This document shows, one piece after another, positions 36,386-48,671 of a stretch of 64,000 nucleotides of DNA. The position numbers and the translations under genes are program-made. The DNA lies in assembly GCF_030272615.1 (NCBI RefSeq), contig NC_081406.1, forward strand, positions 243,097,218-243,161,217, written 5' to 3'. Positions within the stretch are counted from its first letter, which is position 1; every line of letters begins with the position of its first letter. Below the pieces are notes generated by a model that was not told the origin of the DNA, did not search any database, and was given only the letters and a program-made list of their open reading frames with translations. This stretch comes from Cryptomeria japonica. Its lineage: Eukaryota > Streptophyta > Pinopsida > Cupressales > Cupressaceae.

Positions 36386-37628
36386 GATGCTATCTAGGTT
36401 ATGGATTGATTTTCATGTAACGTGTTGGTGGATCCTTGGATGCAATTTCAGGATGTTTTATTGATTGGATTATGTTTGTTTGGCCTTAGGATGACATGTG
36501 TTATGATTTTATTTCAGGATCATGTAATGGATTTATTGAATTATCATTTGGGTGGCCGACCTAATTGGTTGGGTCTCGGGTTAGTATAAATATATGTAAG
36601 ATCTCATTGTAGATCATGGCAAGGAGCGAATAATGTAATAATCATTTGTGCAAAGGATTTGGTCAATCATAGGTGATCGAGTTGGGTTTATGTAAGAGGT
36701 TTTAGACCTCTTGTATTTATCTTAACAAGAACTATAATCTAGCATGTTTGATGCTATCACTGACAATTCTTTTTTCTAAATTGTTGTCCAAATATTTGAG
36801 GTGGTCGACATCTTTGTAGTTAGTGAGACTCCATTATGATCAGCAGTGTGCTCTAGGCAGTGTGCCTTCCTACATGTGCAAGCCCCTATTGTAATCATAT
36901 ACTTGTTGTAGAAGTATCATCCGACTGTGGGTAGGGTTTCCCACTGTGGTTTTTCCCTTTCTAGGTTTTCCATGTACAACTCATGGTGTTATGTGTTATG
37001 GTTGCATGGTATTGATTCTTTGGTTTTCATTTATGCTTTAATGCTTAATCCATTATTCCGGTATAAAGTTTTAAGTGCTTTAATTCACATAATCTGTTAA
37101 CAACTGATTCACCCCACCCCCTCTCAGTTGTTCACTGGTTATCCTAACAGTCACATCCCCAAAATTGGGGGAGTCACTTCTCCAAATTTTGGGAAAGTCT
37201 TCAAAATGTGTTGAAGACTCTACCTTCTTCAACAAGTTAACTTGTTGAGTCTTCCAAACTTGTGAGGTTATCTAACTTTCAACAAGTTAACCTCTAAAGT
37301 CTTCAAAGAGCATTTAATGCCTCTTACAAGACATCATCCTAGCCCATGATGGATGTACCTTTGGCCATCTCTCAACTTTGCACAAGATTTTACCTCTTTG
37401 ACAATAGCATGCTCCCTTGTATAATGGCATTATCCAATGATATCACCTCTTGAGGTTACCCCTAATGCTTACTTAGCATCTAATGCTTGCTTAGCATCCT
37501 CTCAAGCTATCTCAAGGTGACATTTCTCAACTTGGGATTGGATTGAATTCCCCTCATGGATTGATAACTTTAAATCCTAGCCCTTGTTAAGATTGTTCAA
37601 TCTTGGCCATCCATTTCTCTATTTTCTC

Positions 37629-37636
37629 TATAAATA
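37629..37636 (+). promoter_or_regulatory. Tat 5' LTR TATA box
   Basis: TATAAATA followed by GAGCCCC, about 0.57 kb before the LTR end. The 3' LTR has the same box at 62329. Confidence 0.65.
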
Positions 37637-38200
37637 GAGCCCCTGTTTTCAATCTTAGGATCCATCATCTTTTGCATCCACATTATAGTTATTTTGTTGT
37701 GCAGATTATCAAGGAGCTCCAATTGTTCATCCTCAATAATCTAGGCCACCCTAATTGCATCATATTTTACATTATATCATGTTTTAGATTATCATTTAGC
37801 TTAATTTCATATCAATTCCATAGCATTCACATATCTCATCTTCATCTTAGCTTAACTACATCACTTAATCTTTCAATTTGGAAATACACCTCCATCTTGC
37901 ATATCATATCAATATTGTTTCACCTAATCACTAGGATCTTAGTTGCATCCATTTTGATCCTAAATCATATCCTCCAATCTCGTTCTTTAGGTTGTCATCT
38001 TAAAGATCAAGTTCTCTTCCAAGTGAGGGTCACCTTGAATCTTGAAGATCCTTGGAGACAGAGGACCATGAGACGGTTTTGAGAAATTTGATTTGATGAA
38101 CATGTTTTCTTCTTTTGGATTTCTTTATATAATGTTTCATGGGTGAATCTGATGTTTTCTTATTGTCTTTCAGGCCTCCAACAAATTAGGTGCACATTTT

Positions 38201-38218
38201 TGGTGCTCACCATTGGGC
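38201..38218 (+). other. Tat primer binding site, decayed
   Basis: TGGTGCTCACCATTGGGC begins four bases after the 5' LTR. Many plant Tat-type elements have TGGCGCCCACCGTGGGGC here, which pairs with a tRNA 3' end. Most of the differences are C-to-T or G-to-A. The identification rests on recall of the family's usual site. Confidence 0.6.
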
Positions 38219-38252
38219 TTGACCCCTAAATTGATTAAAATTTTAACATTTT

Positions 38253-38540
38253 GTGCAGGTTCGGCCAAGAAAATTTCTAGAATTTTTTAGCGTATATGTG
38301 GTATGTTGCAGCACATTCAACCTTTGTTTTAGCACATTTAACCTTTATTTTAGCACATATGTTTACTGTTCTAGCGCATTTGTAGTACGATGTAGCGTGT
38401 TGACTGTCTGTTTTAGTGCATTTGCTTCTTCTGTCTTTTTCTAGCTTTTGACAGTTTAGCACATTTGTAGTATGATTTAGTGCATATGCTTTCTGTTCTA
38501 GCATATTTGCACTTTGTTTTAGCGCATTTGTCACAGAGGC
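38253..38540. repeat. Array of TAGYRCATTTG motifs, left end of Tat interior
   Basis: About eleven copies of a short motif (TTAGCACATTT, TAGCGCATTTG, TAGTGCATTTG and variants) at irregular spacing of 15-40 bp. The reverse complement of the motif, AAATGCGCTAA, forms a similar array at 60447-60603, near the other end of the internal region. Confidence 0.75.
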
Positions 38541-40653
38541 AAAAAATTTGTAATCCGTTTGGCAAATCAGGCTTGTCTAAGCCCACCAAGTGATTAAGAT
38601 TTTCACTAACTTCTTTTTTACAGGTTTCTAACAAATTCTTGTAGGTTGGAGGAGTTAGAATAGGATTTTGATTTCTTTATTGTTTTTTCAAAATTGGTTA
38701 AAAAGAATTCATATTTGTGTTTTTTGGTAAAAAGAACCTTAGAATTTTGTTTTGGTGTTTTAAAATGAATCAAACTTGTTTTTGGACTTGAAAAGAACAT
38801 CACTTGCAAAGGTAAAATTCACAATCCATCTTTATTTGCATGTTAAAAAAAACAATGAACTTGTCCCTTTTGCAAATCGATTTACTTTATAGAAACATGC
38901 TTTCATTTTGTTGACTAGGATTTCAATTTCCTAGTTAGAAAACAATTGCTATGTGAGACTAAAACAAACACCATGTTTGATTGGAGAAACATCTCCAATT
39001 AGGACTTAGATAATCATTGCTTTGAAAGGTAAAAAGAACTTTGTGTTCTTTGTCTTGAGTGGTAGGTATATCCCCTCCACTTAATTGGGTGACCAAAAGG
39101 GCAAACCCATTCTTTTCATGCTTTATTTACTTTCAAGCATTCAAAACCTTTAGAGGGCCTACCTTCTCGAAGCCTCAAGGGGCTAGTGAGAAGGGTACGA
39201 CCCAAGTGGGCAATGACTAAAGCCAATTTTACCAACCCACTATAATCAAATGTGGAGGCTCATGAAAATCCCCTCCAACGACAGTGTGTATTTGATAGCC
39301 TTCCCCTAGTATCGTTGTGATGTGAAAAGCCTTTGTTCTAAAGGTTGGGAAGCTTCTTAATTGAGTTAATCATTTGCCGCACTGAACAAAACCTTTACTA
39401 TGAACCATATAAGTAGAAACTTTGTGCCAAGTAAGTTGCCATACATTGGCAATATCATAGTGCAAGGGTGGGAAAGAATCCACCCCCAAGATCACTCACC
39501 ATACATCTCCCAAGATAGCTACCCAATTGAGGAGCAATCCTCTTTGGGTTAATTTTTGGAAAAAGGCAAAAAAAGGTGCCCTCTAGGGGGTGACACGACT
39601 GTTTAAGCTAAAGGAGTATCGAACTTTGGGCTATGATATTGTCAATGACCCTTGAATAAAGAGTCTACTTGGTGTGTCTTATTTTTATCCAAACCAGTGA
39701 AAACATCAAGGATTGGAACACATATTCAAAAGAACATACACTAAATGTTTAGCATTAGGATGATCATTGTCTTCATGTGTGCTATGTATTCTTGTCAAAA
39801 ACGTTAAAACATCTTGCAAAAATATCAATCAATCAACTCAAAAATCAATTCAAACAAAGAGAAATCACAAGTGGAGGAGATTTTCAAATCCAACAAAGCA
39901 CCTTTTGAGGTGGTTATCAACTTTTCAACTATCTTTAGGCAATACTTTCATGCAACAAGATTAGAGGAGTATCAAACCAAGTGATCACAAGTTATCATCC
40001 AAACTATCTAAACAACAATACCTAGTTAGGTATTCAAGTTTATCAAATTTGGTTTCCATATTGGGAAACTTGATCCATATCATTTGACATACTTTGTCAC
40101 AGAGGCCTATCGAACAAACCCTCTATTTGGACTAGTAAGCTTGAGTATCAAAACAAAGTATCCATATCAACCAACATCAACATTTTGATCATTTGTATGA
40201 CCACTCCCCGCATTTTGAGAAGAATAAGTCTTCATCAAAAGACTAAGTTGAAGAAGAGACAACCAAGTCCTGGGGAGATTATCAAGGGGAGAAAGTTTCT
40301 CTATATTAACCATCAACTCTTTATGTCACATCGTATCTTCTTACATGACATGCGATTATATCTTCAAGGAAAAACCAACGAGTTTGACAAAGAGCCTTTG
40401 AGAAGTAGGGCTTTTACTCAGAAGTCAACATTCAGCCAACATCTCAACAAAGGGGGGGAATCAATTCCACCTTCTTTCCAAAAAAATGCATCACTTACAA
40501 TGAAGCTCGACCCAAACCACCAACTCCACCAAGAGAGGAATAAATATCAACCTCACTAAGAGAAGAGGAATTCACTTATTTAAAAGTATATTAATGTCCA
40601 CTGTCACTTGATCTCAAAGAAACCAAGAGTGGGACCCACAACTAGAATCAAGC
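38541..40653 (+). other. Tat leader between LTR and gag
   Basis: A long leader of about 2.1 kb without a recognisable domain. A frame at 40185-40559 is open for 124 codons but matches nothing I know. It includes the basic stretch KTKLKKRQPSPGE. Long leaders are common in Tat-lineage giants. No intron signals were assigned. Confidence 0.45.
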
Positions 40654-42653
40654 ATGAGTTGTAGGGAGTCCAATCCTTTCTATGAATACATGAATATGGG
40701 GGAAGAGGAGATCACCAAGGATCTCATCCTGCAATGCCAACAAAGTGCCACCTTCCAAAAACTCATGGAAAGGCTTATAGAATCAGACAAACAAAAATAC
40801 CTCCTCATGCTAAATAGTAAAGGAGTCAAGATTCCTGAGGATTTTGACATGGAGAATTCAAGGAATACAAATGAAAGAATCCCAAGAACAAGGGAAAGGA
40901 CCTACACATTCAATACTCAGAATCAAGAGCACTTGGGAGGAGACAACACCCATGACCAAGACAACACCCACAATCGAGATGATACCCATAATAATGAAAA
41001 CATTAGTGAATAAGGGGATACCAATCATATAAGGTTCAATGAAGGAAATGTTCCCTTAGCCAACATCACACAACAACTTCAAGCACTCCAATGACATATG
41101 CAAGATATGCAACAAGGGTCCACAATAAGGTACTCTTTGTAGGACATTTGTCCTTATCCTTTTGATAGAATACTAAACACGATGCCCTTTCCACCAAACT
41201 TGAATATACCAAAGTATGACAAATGCAATGGTAAGAGTGATCCCTGTGATCATGTTAGGGAATTTTTCACTATAAGCTTAGAGTTTTCCCATAATGACAC
41301 TTACATGATGAGGCTATTCCCAAGAATTTTGGGAGGACAAACACTAGAGTGACTTTCAAAACTCACACCTCCTATCAGGTCATTTGATGAGTTAGTGAAC
41401 AAATTCATTTCACAATACTCCTATAATATCCAACATCAGGTCACCATGCTTTACATATGCAACACAAAAAAAATAAAAATGAAACTTTCATGGTGTTCTT
41501 ACAAATATGGAGGTGCATGGTCTCAAGGTACCTAGATGATGTGCCTAAAAAGGAGAAAATAGAAACTTTTATAGACAATTTTAATGACGAAATGAGTTAT
41601 CAACTTAAAATACAATGTCTACCAACTTACCAAAAGCTAATTGAGAATGGCATCCAAGTAGAAGAAGCCTCACACAAGAAGGGAACCTTGAAATTCTCTA
41701 AGGAGGGTGTTGTTTCATCAAACAATAACACCTATAACAATCAATACAATAACAACTCGGACAAGTCCAATTTTTGGACTAGGAAAAATAATGTTGTTAA
41801 TGATGGCGTGGTTGATGCCAAAAATGTAAAATCCAAGCAACCGGTGCTAAATTTATCAGGTGGTACACCACCCAACAACAATCAAAGAAATATCAATCAA
41901 GGCACTAACAGCTATCAAATCACTACCTATCAAGGAAACAACAATCAAGGCATCAATATTCAAGGGAGTAACACCAACATTCCACCTCCCCAATATCAAA
42001 AAATATTTACACCATTGGGACAAACCCTAGAATCTGCATTTTGAGAGCTCTTGGCAAACAAACTCATCACATTGCCAAACATAAGAAATTTTGAACCCCA
42101 AGTCAAACCACCATGGTGGAATGATTCACACTATTGTGACTATCATCAAAACAAGGGGCACCAGACAAATGATTGCCTAAGGTTGAAAAACTTAGTTCAA
42201 GACATGATAGACAAGGGTGATATAATAGTTGATGGCCATAAGACCAATGGTGATTACAAGGCATTCAAAGATCCCCTTCCTAATTATGACAAGGGAGGAG
42301 TAACAACATCCAACAATAAAAAAGGAGCCCGCATAAACCACATATACAACAATGTCATTAATCACATATCGACATATGACAACCAAGTGAATGTCATAAA
42401 CATCAAGGATAAACAAGAACATGTGTCGGTGAATGTGACAACAAGGGCAAAAAAATATGTCTTGCGGGGGAGCACATCTAAAGCAACAACTCTTCTTAAG
42501 ACTCAATACAACTTGGTAGAGCAATTGCAAAAGACACCTACCCAAATATCGATATTAGAGTTGCTCAAAATCTCACCAACACATGAGAATATTTTAGAAA
42601 AAGCTCTTACAGATACTACAGTTCCAAACAACTTGGACGTCAATCGATTCTAA
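40654..42653 (+). pseudogene. Tat gag
   Basis: This is the nucleocapsid precursor of the Tat element. The first part (from 40654, EEITKDLILQCQQSATF) is followed by stops near 41011, 41091 and 41140. The capsid core reads FPPNLNIPKYDKCNGKSDP, CDHVREFF, TYMMRLFPRILGGQTLE (then TGA for Trp near 41350) and SFDELVNKFISQYSYNIQHQ. After a frame change at 41457 come RYLDDVPKKEKIETFIDN and LPTYQKLIENGIQVEEA. An Asn/Gln-rich low-complexity stretch follows (41730-41990). The end carries YCDYHQNKGHQTNDC, a compact zinc-knuckle-like motif seen in Tat gags. Confidence 0.88.
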
Positions 42654-42714
42654 GCCATGGCGGCACATATGACGATGCCTCATAACCTATTTTTTAAAGC
42701 ATGATGACGTCTCT

Positions 42715-43437
42715 TTGAGTCATCCCTACATCACCCCACTCCATATCAAAGTTCTTCTCTACAAACATCGAGTAAAAAATGTGCTAATAGATGGAGGAGC
42801 TGGCCTAAATATATGCACCCTAAAACTTATCTGTGCATTGGGCTTCTCAGAGAAAGCTATTGATCCCAATAATAAAATCACTATCAAGGCATATGATGAT
42901 GAAGAGAGGTCATCAGAAGGAATAGTGGTGCTACCCATTCAAGTAGGACCTGTGCAGAAGGACACAATTTGCCAAGACTTGACGTATAACATACTCCTGG
43001 GTTGTCCTTGGATCCATGAAATGAAATCGGTACCTTATACCTATCATCAATGTCTCAAGCTCCCTTACAATGGATACAAGATATCAATATCAGCGGACAC
43101 CAACTCCTTTCAGTATTGCAACACTATGAGGGCAACACAAAATGTTCTAGTACCACATAATAGGGAGGCCCAAACTTCCTCATTATCCAGTAATCAAGAA
43201 AATCTCAAGTCTTTGTCCATAGACTTTGAAAAGACGACGAAGATAAAGGACCAAGGCATGGGGGACTACTCTTTTGAATCCCTATGTCTATCAAAGTTAC
43301 CAACTTCGCCAAAGTCCCATGGACAACCTTCAACATCAAGGCACAAAGTAGCACAACCCCTCAAAAAGTTTGATGGAAAATTTATCCAAGTAGGCACACT
43401 TACAGAAGAATCAGAAGACAAGGATATCCTCAACTAG
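42715..43437 (+). pseudogene. Tat aspartic protease region
   Basis: The open stretch begins PYITPLHIKVLLYKHRVK. The active-site segment reads VLIDGGAGLNICTL, where retroviral-type proteases have D-T/S-G, so the element has D-G-G, a form seen in some Tat elements. It is followed by NILLGCPWIHEM, the second conserved segment (I-L-G-x-P-W). The region continues as a Ser- and Lys-rich linker to a TAG near 43435. Protease cleaves the gag-pol precursor in the particle. Confidence 0.82.
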
Positions 43438-43497
43438 CTATACAAAGATGAGGAAGAGATAGTAGTCGTTGCTCTAGAAGTTGTCATCCCCACACAA

Positions 43498-43722
43498 CAA
43501 TATGGTAATGGATTCAAAATCATGCAACATATGGGATACAAAGGAAAGGGACCTATTGGAAAGCATCAAGAAGGCATCATAGAACCAATTCAACCCCATT
43601 CACAACTTACGAAAGATAAATCTGGACTTGGGTATGGCCAACATATTCAACCTATACAAAAACGAGATCATCAAAATCCCCGATGGAGAAGAAATGTAAC
43701 ACATAACGAGGAGTCATGGTAG
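43498..43722 (+). pseudogene. G-patch-like segment of Tat pol
   Basis: The frame reads GFKIMQHMGYKGKGPIGKH followed by QEGIIEPI. The spacing of glycines matches the G-patch, a short RNA-binding domain found downstream of the protease in several retroelements. It ends in KSGLGYG. The residues after it are basic. The stop at 43720 is followed by an acidic Glu-rich stretch to the copia D insertion at 44421. Confidence 0.65.
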
Positions 43723-44420
43723 GAAGTGATACATCAAGCAACTAAAAAGATAAACAAATAATAAGAGGATGAAGAATATGAGAAACAACAAGAGGAACTC
43801 ACTATTCAAAGAGAGGAAGCTTCCTATAAATGGATACATCACGCGCAAGTAGCAACAGGACCCGATCAAGCCAAATATGAGCCACACCAAGAAGAAATTG
43901 CTAGTCAGAGAGAGGAGACTATTTATGAACAAATCCAAAGAGTTCAAGAAAGCACATAACCCGAATCAACACAAGCAACAAAACTTGTATCAATTATTAG
44001 CGAACTCTTGTCACCATACAACATTCTTGTTAGATACAATGATGTAGCCTTAGACAGTGATTCTGAAACAAACTCAAATGAATATGAATGGGATACTTGT
44101 TTTGATGTCACTGAAGACATTAAGGTAGATAAAATCCACACATATACACCCATACCCTCTGAGGGATGAGGCTCTAGGTCTAGATCATTTGAATTTGGAC
44201 CACTACATATCTATGAGACTACTGAGAACGAGCAACATCAATACGAAATAGGCAACATCGAAGACCTTGATACCATCATAGACTTTGATACATCCAATGA
44301 TAACTATGATAACATATCCATCATTACTCTTACAACGAAAAACCTTGACCCCCCAAACGATTCCCTACCTCTTATACATGTTGAACTTATAGATTGGGAA
44401 CAACCTGAACACATTGATAT
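43723..44420 (+). pseudogene. Tat acidic linker before RT, left of copia D
   Basis: Read across stops, this encodes Glu/Gln-rich then Asp-rich sequence (EEDEEYEKQQEE-like, later LDTIIDFDTSND-like) leading to WEQPEHIDI, where copia D is inserted. After D it continues PTFQNDDAIVQYL at 51511. This is linker sequence between protease and RT without a known fold. Confidence 0.6.
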
Positions 44421-45640
44421 TGTTAGACAATTCAAATAACCGGAAGACAACTGAGAGGGGGGGGGTGAATCAGTTGTCACAGATTACTGGAACCATTAGT
44501 AATTTAAACTTTAATACCAGAACCTAAAATATTAATACCGGAATAGCAGTTAAACCAATTAAGCATAAACAATAATCACAAAATAAAATCCATCCACATA
44601 ACATCAAGATTTGTATGCGGAAAACCTGGTAAAGGGAAAAACCAGTGTAGGAAGCCTACCCACAGTCAGATAATACTTCTGCAATAAGTATGTGAATTAC
44701 AATTGAGGAGCCTACACTTGCAGGATGGCCAACAACCTAAAGCACACTGCTCATCACAAAAGGAGCCCCACTGACTACATAGAAATCCAAACTAGAATCT
44801 GGAGAAGTGTTGAACTACAAAATATAGCATCTCCTATGCCTGAGTATAGTTCCAGTTAAGCTCAATATCGGAGGACTAAATCCTCTTACATATACCCAAT
44901 TCGATCTCCAATGATCGACCAACTCCTCTGCCTGAACAATATTACATTATTCACACTTTAAATTCCTTGACCATGACCTCTAACATTAACCACGATGATC
45001 TACAATGAGATCTTACATCTATATATACAAACCCTCGACCATAAACAATCAGGTCGACCACCAGAAAATAAACCAATTACATAATTACAAACCATATTGG
45101 CCTAAGACCAAACAAATAATATCAACACATAAGACATCCTGAAAATACATCAATAGGACCTATCCACACGTTACATTAAAGCCGGTCCATAACCTAGATC
45201 AACCGAGACCCAGTATAGGTCCACATGCTACAACAATGATCTCCATCTGCCAAGTCTCGAACATGATCACCAACAACATCCTGAAACTCCACCAGAAGTT
45301 GCACCAACACCACTTATGCAATTCATCAAAGATCTCCACCAAATGCTCTACTGGTGAAACCCTCGCCGAAACCAGAAACTAAGCTTCTAAGCAAGCAGGA
45401 TAGCATCTGATCACTAGACCAAAACCAACTGACCAAATATGATTAAGAGTATCATGAAAAAGCCAATTCCATCATCAAACTATACCCGAGCCTACCGGAT
45501 CGTGCCAAATCCAAGTTAACCAGAAACCACTCAACCTACCGAGACCAGAAGGGTGCCAGTAAAGAATCCAAATAGCTAGTGTTGGCATCAATGACAAAAC
45601 ACTAATGCAACACATAATCAATTCCACCAAATGGCCAACA
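44421..45640 (-). repeat. Copia D 3' LTR
   Basis: Runs from TGTTAGACAATTC to ATGGCCAACA on the + strand. A perfect 9-bp stem, GACAACTGA (44446-44454) with TCAGTTGTC (44470-44478), encloses a G-tract loop. Confidence 0.94.
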
Positions 45641-45652
45641 ATCTCCACCTTT
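45641..45652 (-). other. Copia D polypurine tract
   Basis: On the - strand AAAGGTGGAGAT stands before the 3' LTR. Copies A and C have AAAGGGGGAGAT, so D carries one G-to-T change. Confidence 0.8.
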
Positions 45653-46009
45653 GGCATTGATGGCAACACTAGATGTGAAAAAGATCTAAGTACCAAGAAA
45701 TGCCAAACAAGTCTCCCCCAATGGAAGACAACTAACATTCTGTCATATAAAACAATATCAATATCTCTCCCAATGTGAATAATATCTTTGCAAAGCTCTG
45801 AATTTCTCTTTCTTTCTCTTTTTCTTTTTCACATCAATATCACTCCCCCTTTGACATCAATGCCAAAAATTTGATAGAAATATCAAAGCAAAAACATAAA
45901 CCACTGAATCACAAGGCTGACTACTCCCCCTGAGCAGTAGCATCCCACATTAGTATCAGAATGAATAGTCTCTGATAATGCATGCTGGACTAATGCCAAA
46001 CCACATCAA

Positions 46010-47460
46010 TCAAGTCTCTACTGGAGGGGCAGAAACTCCCAATCTGTCTCTCAGGTACTCAAATGATTCCTTGGACAAAGGTTTAGTGAAAATATCTGCA
46101 ATATGCTCTTTAGTGTTCACATAAACCAGTCTAACTTCATTTGCTTCCACCTTCTCCTTCAAAAAGTTATACTTGATAGATATGTGCTTTGTTTTATAAT
46201 GAAATACTAGATTCTTTGATATATCAATAGCAACAGAGTTATCACAGTGAATAACTACCGGTGCATCACAATCCACCTTTATATCCTTCAACATTTGCTT
46301 CATCTATAAAACTTGTGTACAGTTAGTAGCAACAACAACATACTCAACTTCAACAATAGATAAATAAGTACACGACTTCTTCTTTCTGATCCATGAAACC
46401 AACTTCTTTCGAAGAAAGAAAGCTCCACCGGAAGTGCTTTTCCAGTCATCAACATCTCCAGCCCAATCAACATCTGTATATGCACATAAAGTAAATTTAT
46501 CATCTTTAGGGTACCACAAGCCATATTCTGATGTACCCTGCAAGTATCTAAAAATCCTTTTCACCGCCATCTCATGATTTTCTCTAGGATCACTCTTAAA
46601 TCTTGAAACAATACAAACAACATTCATTATGTCAAGCCTAGTCTAAGTCAAATAAAGCAGACCTCCAATCATAGATTTGTATCTTGTAGGATTTACCGAT
46701 GCAAAACCATCTTTTCTTGCCAATTTCTCACTTGTAACCATAGGAGTACTTACTGGTTTAGAATATCCCATACCAAATTTATTCAATAATTCCTTCGCAT
46801 ATTTAGTTTGACAGATGAAAATACCTTTGTCAGTCTGAGTAATCTGCAAACCTAAGAAAAATTTCATCTCACCAATCATAGACATCTCAAATTATTTCTC
46901 CATATTCTTAGAAAATTCTATGCATAACTTATCTTCACCTCCAAAAATAATGTCATCAATAAATACTTTAATAATCAGTATATCATTATTAGTGATCTTA
47001 TAATATAAATTAATGTTAGCACTGCCTTTAGTAAAACCAAGCTTCAAAAGATATTTATCCAACCTTGCATACCAAGCTCTAGGTGCTTGTTTCAATCCAT
47101 ATAAAGATTTCCTTAACCTACAAACCATATATGTATCATCTAGTAGTGAAAAACCATCAAGTTGCTCAATATAAACTTCCTCATCAAGATCCCAATTCAA
47201 AAATGCACATTTAACATCCATCAGATAAACCTTGTAGTTTTTATAAGCAACATAGGCAAGAAATAATTTTACAGCTTCAATCCTAGCTACAGGTGCAAAA
47301 GTCTCTCCATAATCAATTTCTTCCTTCTGAGAATATCCTTTACAAACCAATCTAGACTTATTCCTTATAACTTTACCATCCTCACTCAATTTATTCCTAA
47401 AAACCCATTTAGTTCCAATAACATTTTTATTTTTAGGTCAGGGAACCAAGGTCCATGTGT
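46010..47460 (-). pseudogene. Copia D reverse transcriptase and RNase H
   Basis: RT reads from about 47460 (NNTWTLVP) through [19 protein letters not shown] and FIDDIIFGG (catalytic motif, Val to Ile), with a stop near 46889 (EI-stop). RNase H spans 46627-46010: AYTDVDWAGDVDD, the segment STVEVEYV (family: ESEYV or EAEYV), HCDNSVAIDISKN, and IADIFTKPL ending in VSAPPVET. A frame break near 46303 separates the two RNase H halves. The family's catalytic Glu segment (AEYV) reads VEYV in D, retaining Glu. Confidence 0.88.
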
Positions 47461-48671
47461 TATTTTTCTCAATCTGATCTAATTCTTCTTCCATAGCTTT
47501 CAACCAATATTCATCTTTACATGCCTCAATTATTGATACCGGTTCAACTTGTGAAATTAAACATACCTCATTAGTTGTCTGTATTCTTCTTGTCATCACT
47601 CAATTTCTCGCATCCCCAATGATTTGATCTTCTGAATGATTCAATCTCACATACCTAGGAGTCTTATGAATTTCTGTTCCTCTTCCCTATTCTTTAGTTA
47701 TTGTAGAGTTCTCTGATACTGCCAGAGTAACTGGTTCAACTCTTTGTTCTAGTAAAGGTGCTACCGGTTTAGATATAATCATTTCCACTACCACTTCTTT
47801 CTCATAAACTCTAATTTGACTTCTGTTCAACTCATCTACTTTGACATTAGCACTCTCCACAATTCTCTGCAATCTCTTGTTATAACATCTATATGCTTTG
47901 CTTTCATTAGAATAACCAAGAAATATGCCTTCATCACATCTAGGATCAAATTTCCCAATGATATCATCTCTCTTGATATAATATTTACTACCCAAAATTC
48001 TGAAATACTTAACTGTAGGTGTATTAGGAAACCATAATTCATAAGGTGTCTTGTCGGTTTCTCCTTTGATATATACTCTATTGAATGTATAAACTGTTGT
48101 GCTCACTAGTTCTCTCTCCAATAGATATGAGGTAGACTAGCTTCCATCATCATTGTTCTAGCAGCATCCAAGATAGTTTTGTTCTTCCTTTCCATACTCC
48201 ATTTTGCTAAGGTGTCTGGGGGGCAGAAAATTGTCTTCTTATACCATGCTTCTCACAAAAGTTATTAAACTCACCGGATGTGAATTCTCCACCATGATCT
48301 AACCTCAAACATTTAATCTTCAATCCTGTCTCAATTTCCACTTTAGCCTTAAATATTTTAAACTTTTCAAATGCCTCATATTTTTATTTTAGAAAAGTAA
48401 CCCACATCATTCTAGAATAATCTTCAATGATTAGCATGAAATATCTATCACCTTGAAAACTTTTAACTCTAGCAGGGCCACACAAATTAATATGAATAAG
48501 ATCAAGAACATCATTAGATTTATATTGTATTCTCCTAAAAGAGGTTTTGACATGTTTTCCCATTTGACATTCTTTACATATCGGATTATAGGGCTTCATA
48601 ATCTTAGATTTATCTCTAACTGCCTTAGTTGAACTGATCTTTACAATGCAATCAAAATTCACATGACACAA
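47461..48671 (-). pseudogene. Copia D integrase
   Basis: The zinc finger has CHVNFDC after the His region and ICKECQMGK for the Cys pair. In the core the first catalytic Asp is replaced: LIHINLCGP instead of TDLCGP. LRLDHGGEF keeps the second Asp. The Glu segment is frameshifted (QNGVWKGRTK near 48190). The C-terminal part (48121-47687) reads FDPRCDEGIFLGYSNESKAYRC. Stops and frame changes separate these pieces. Confidence 0.87.

Larger units (their letters stand above)
27537..37149 (+). mobile_element. Ty1/copia element C with two further insertions
   Basis: This copia element is on the + strand inside the Tat 5' LTR, with perfect TSD GTCAC at 27532-27536 and 37150-37154. LTRs are 27537-28677 and 34584-37149, the latter enlarged by a 1,385-bp solo LTR. 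The left terminus reads TATTGG instead of TGTTG as in its 3' LTR, a point change of the terminal TG. LTRs match those of copia D, in the opposite orientation, so C and D belong to one subfamily. Coding parts have many stops. An unidentified 1,255-bp insert splits pol at 31221-32475. Confidence 0.94.
34584..37149 (+). repeat. Copia C 3' LTR, interrupted by a solo LTR
   Basis: Pieces 34584-35000 and 36391-37149 align in order with the 5' LTR at 27537-28677. The LTR ends GGTTATCCTAACA. A block of about 60 bp (near 36893-36955, with GTAGGGTTTCCCACTGTGG) is missing from the 5' LTR. Confidence 0.92.
20308..38196 (+). repeat. Tat 5' LTR in three pieces
   Basis: The pieces are 20308-20770, 27440-27536 and 37155-38196, about 1.6 kb in total, matching the 1,528-bp 3' LTR in order. 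Copia A separates the first two pieces with TSD CCCTC. Copia C separates the last two with TSD GTCAC. The TATA box is at 37629. The only large internal difference from the 3' LTR is a 50-bp tandem duplication near 20421. Confidence 0.92.
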
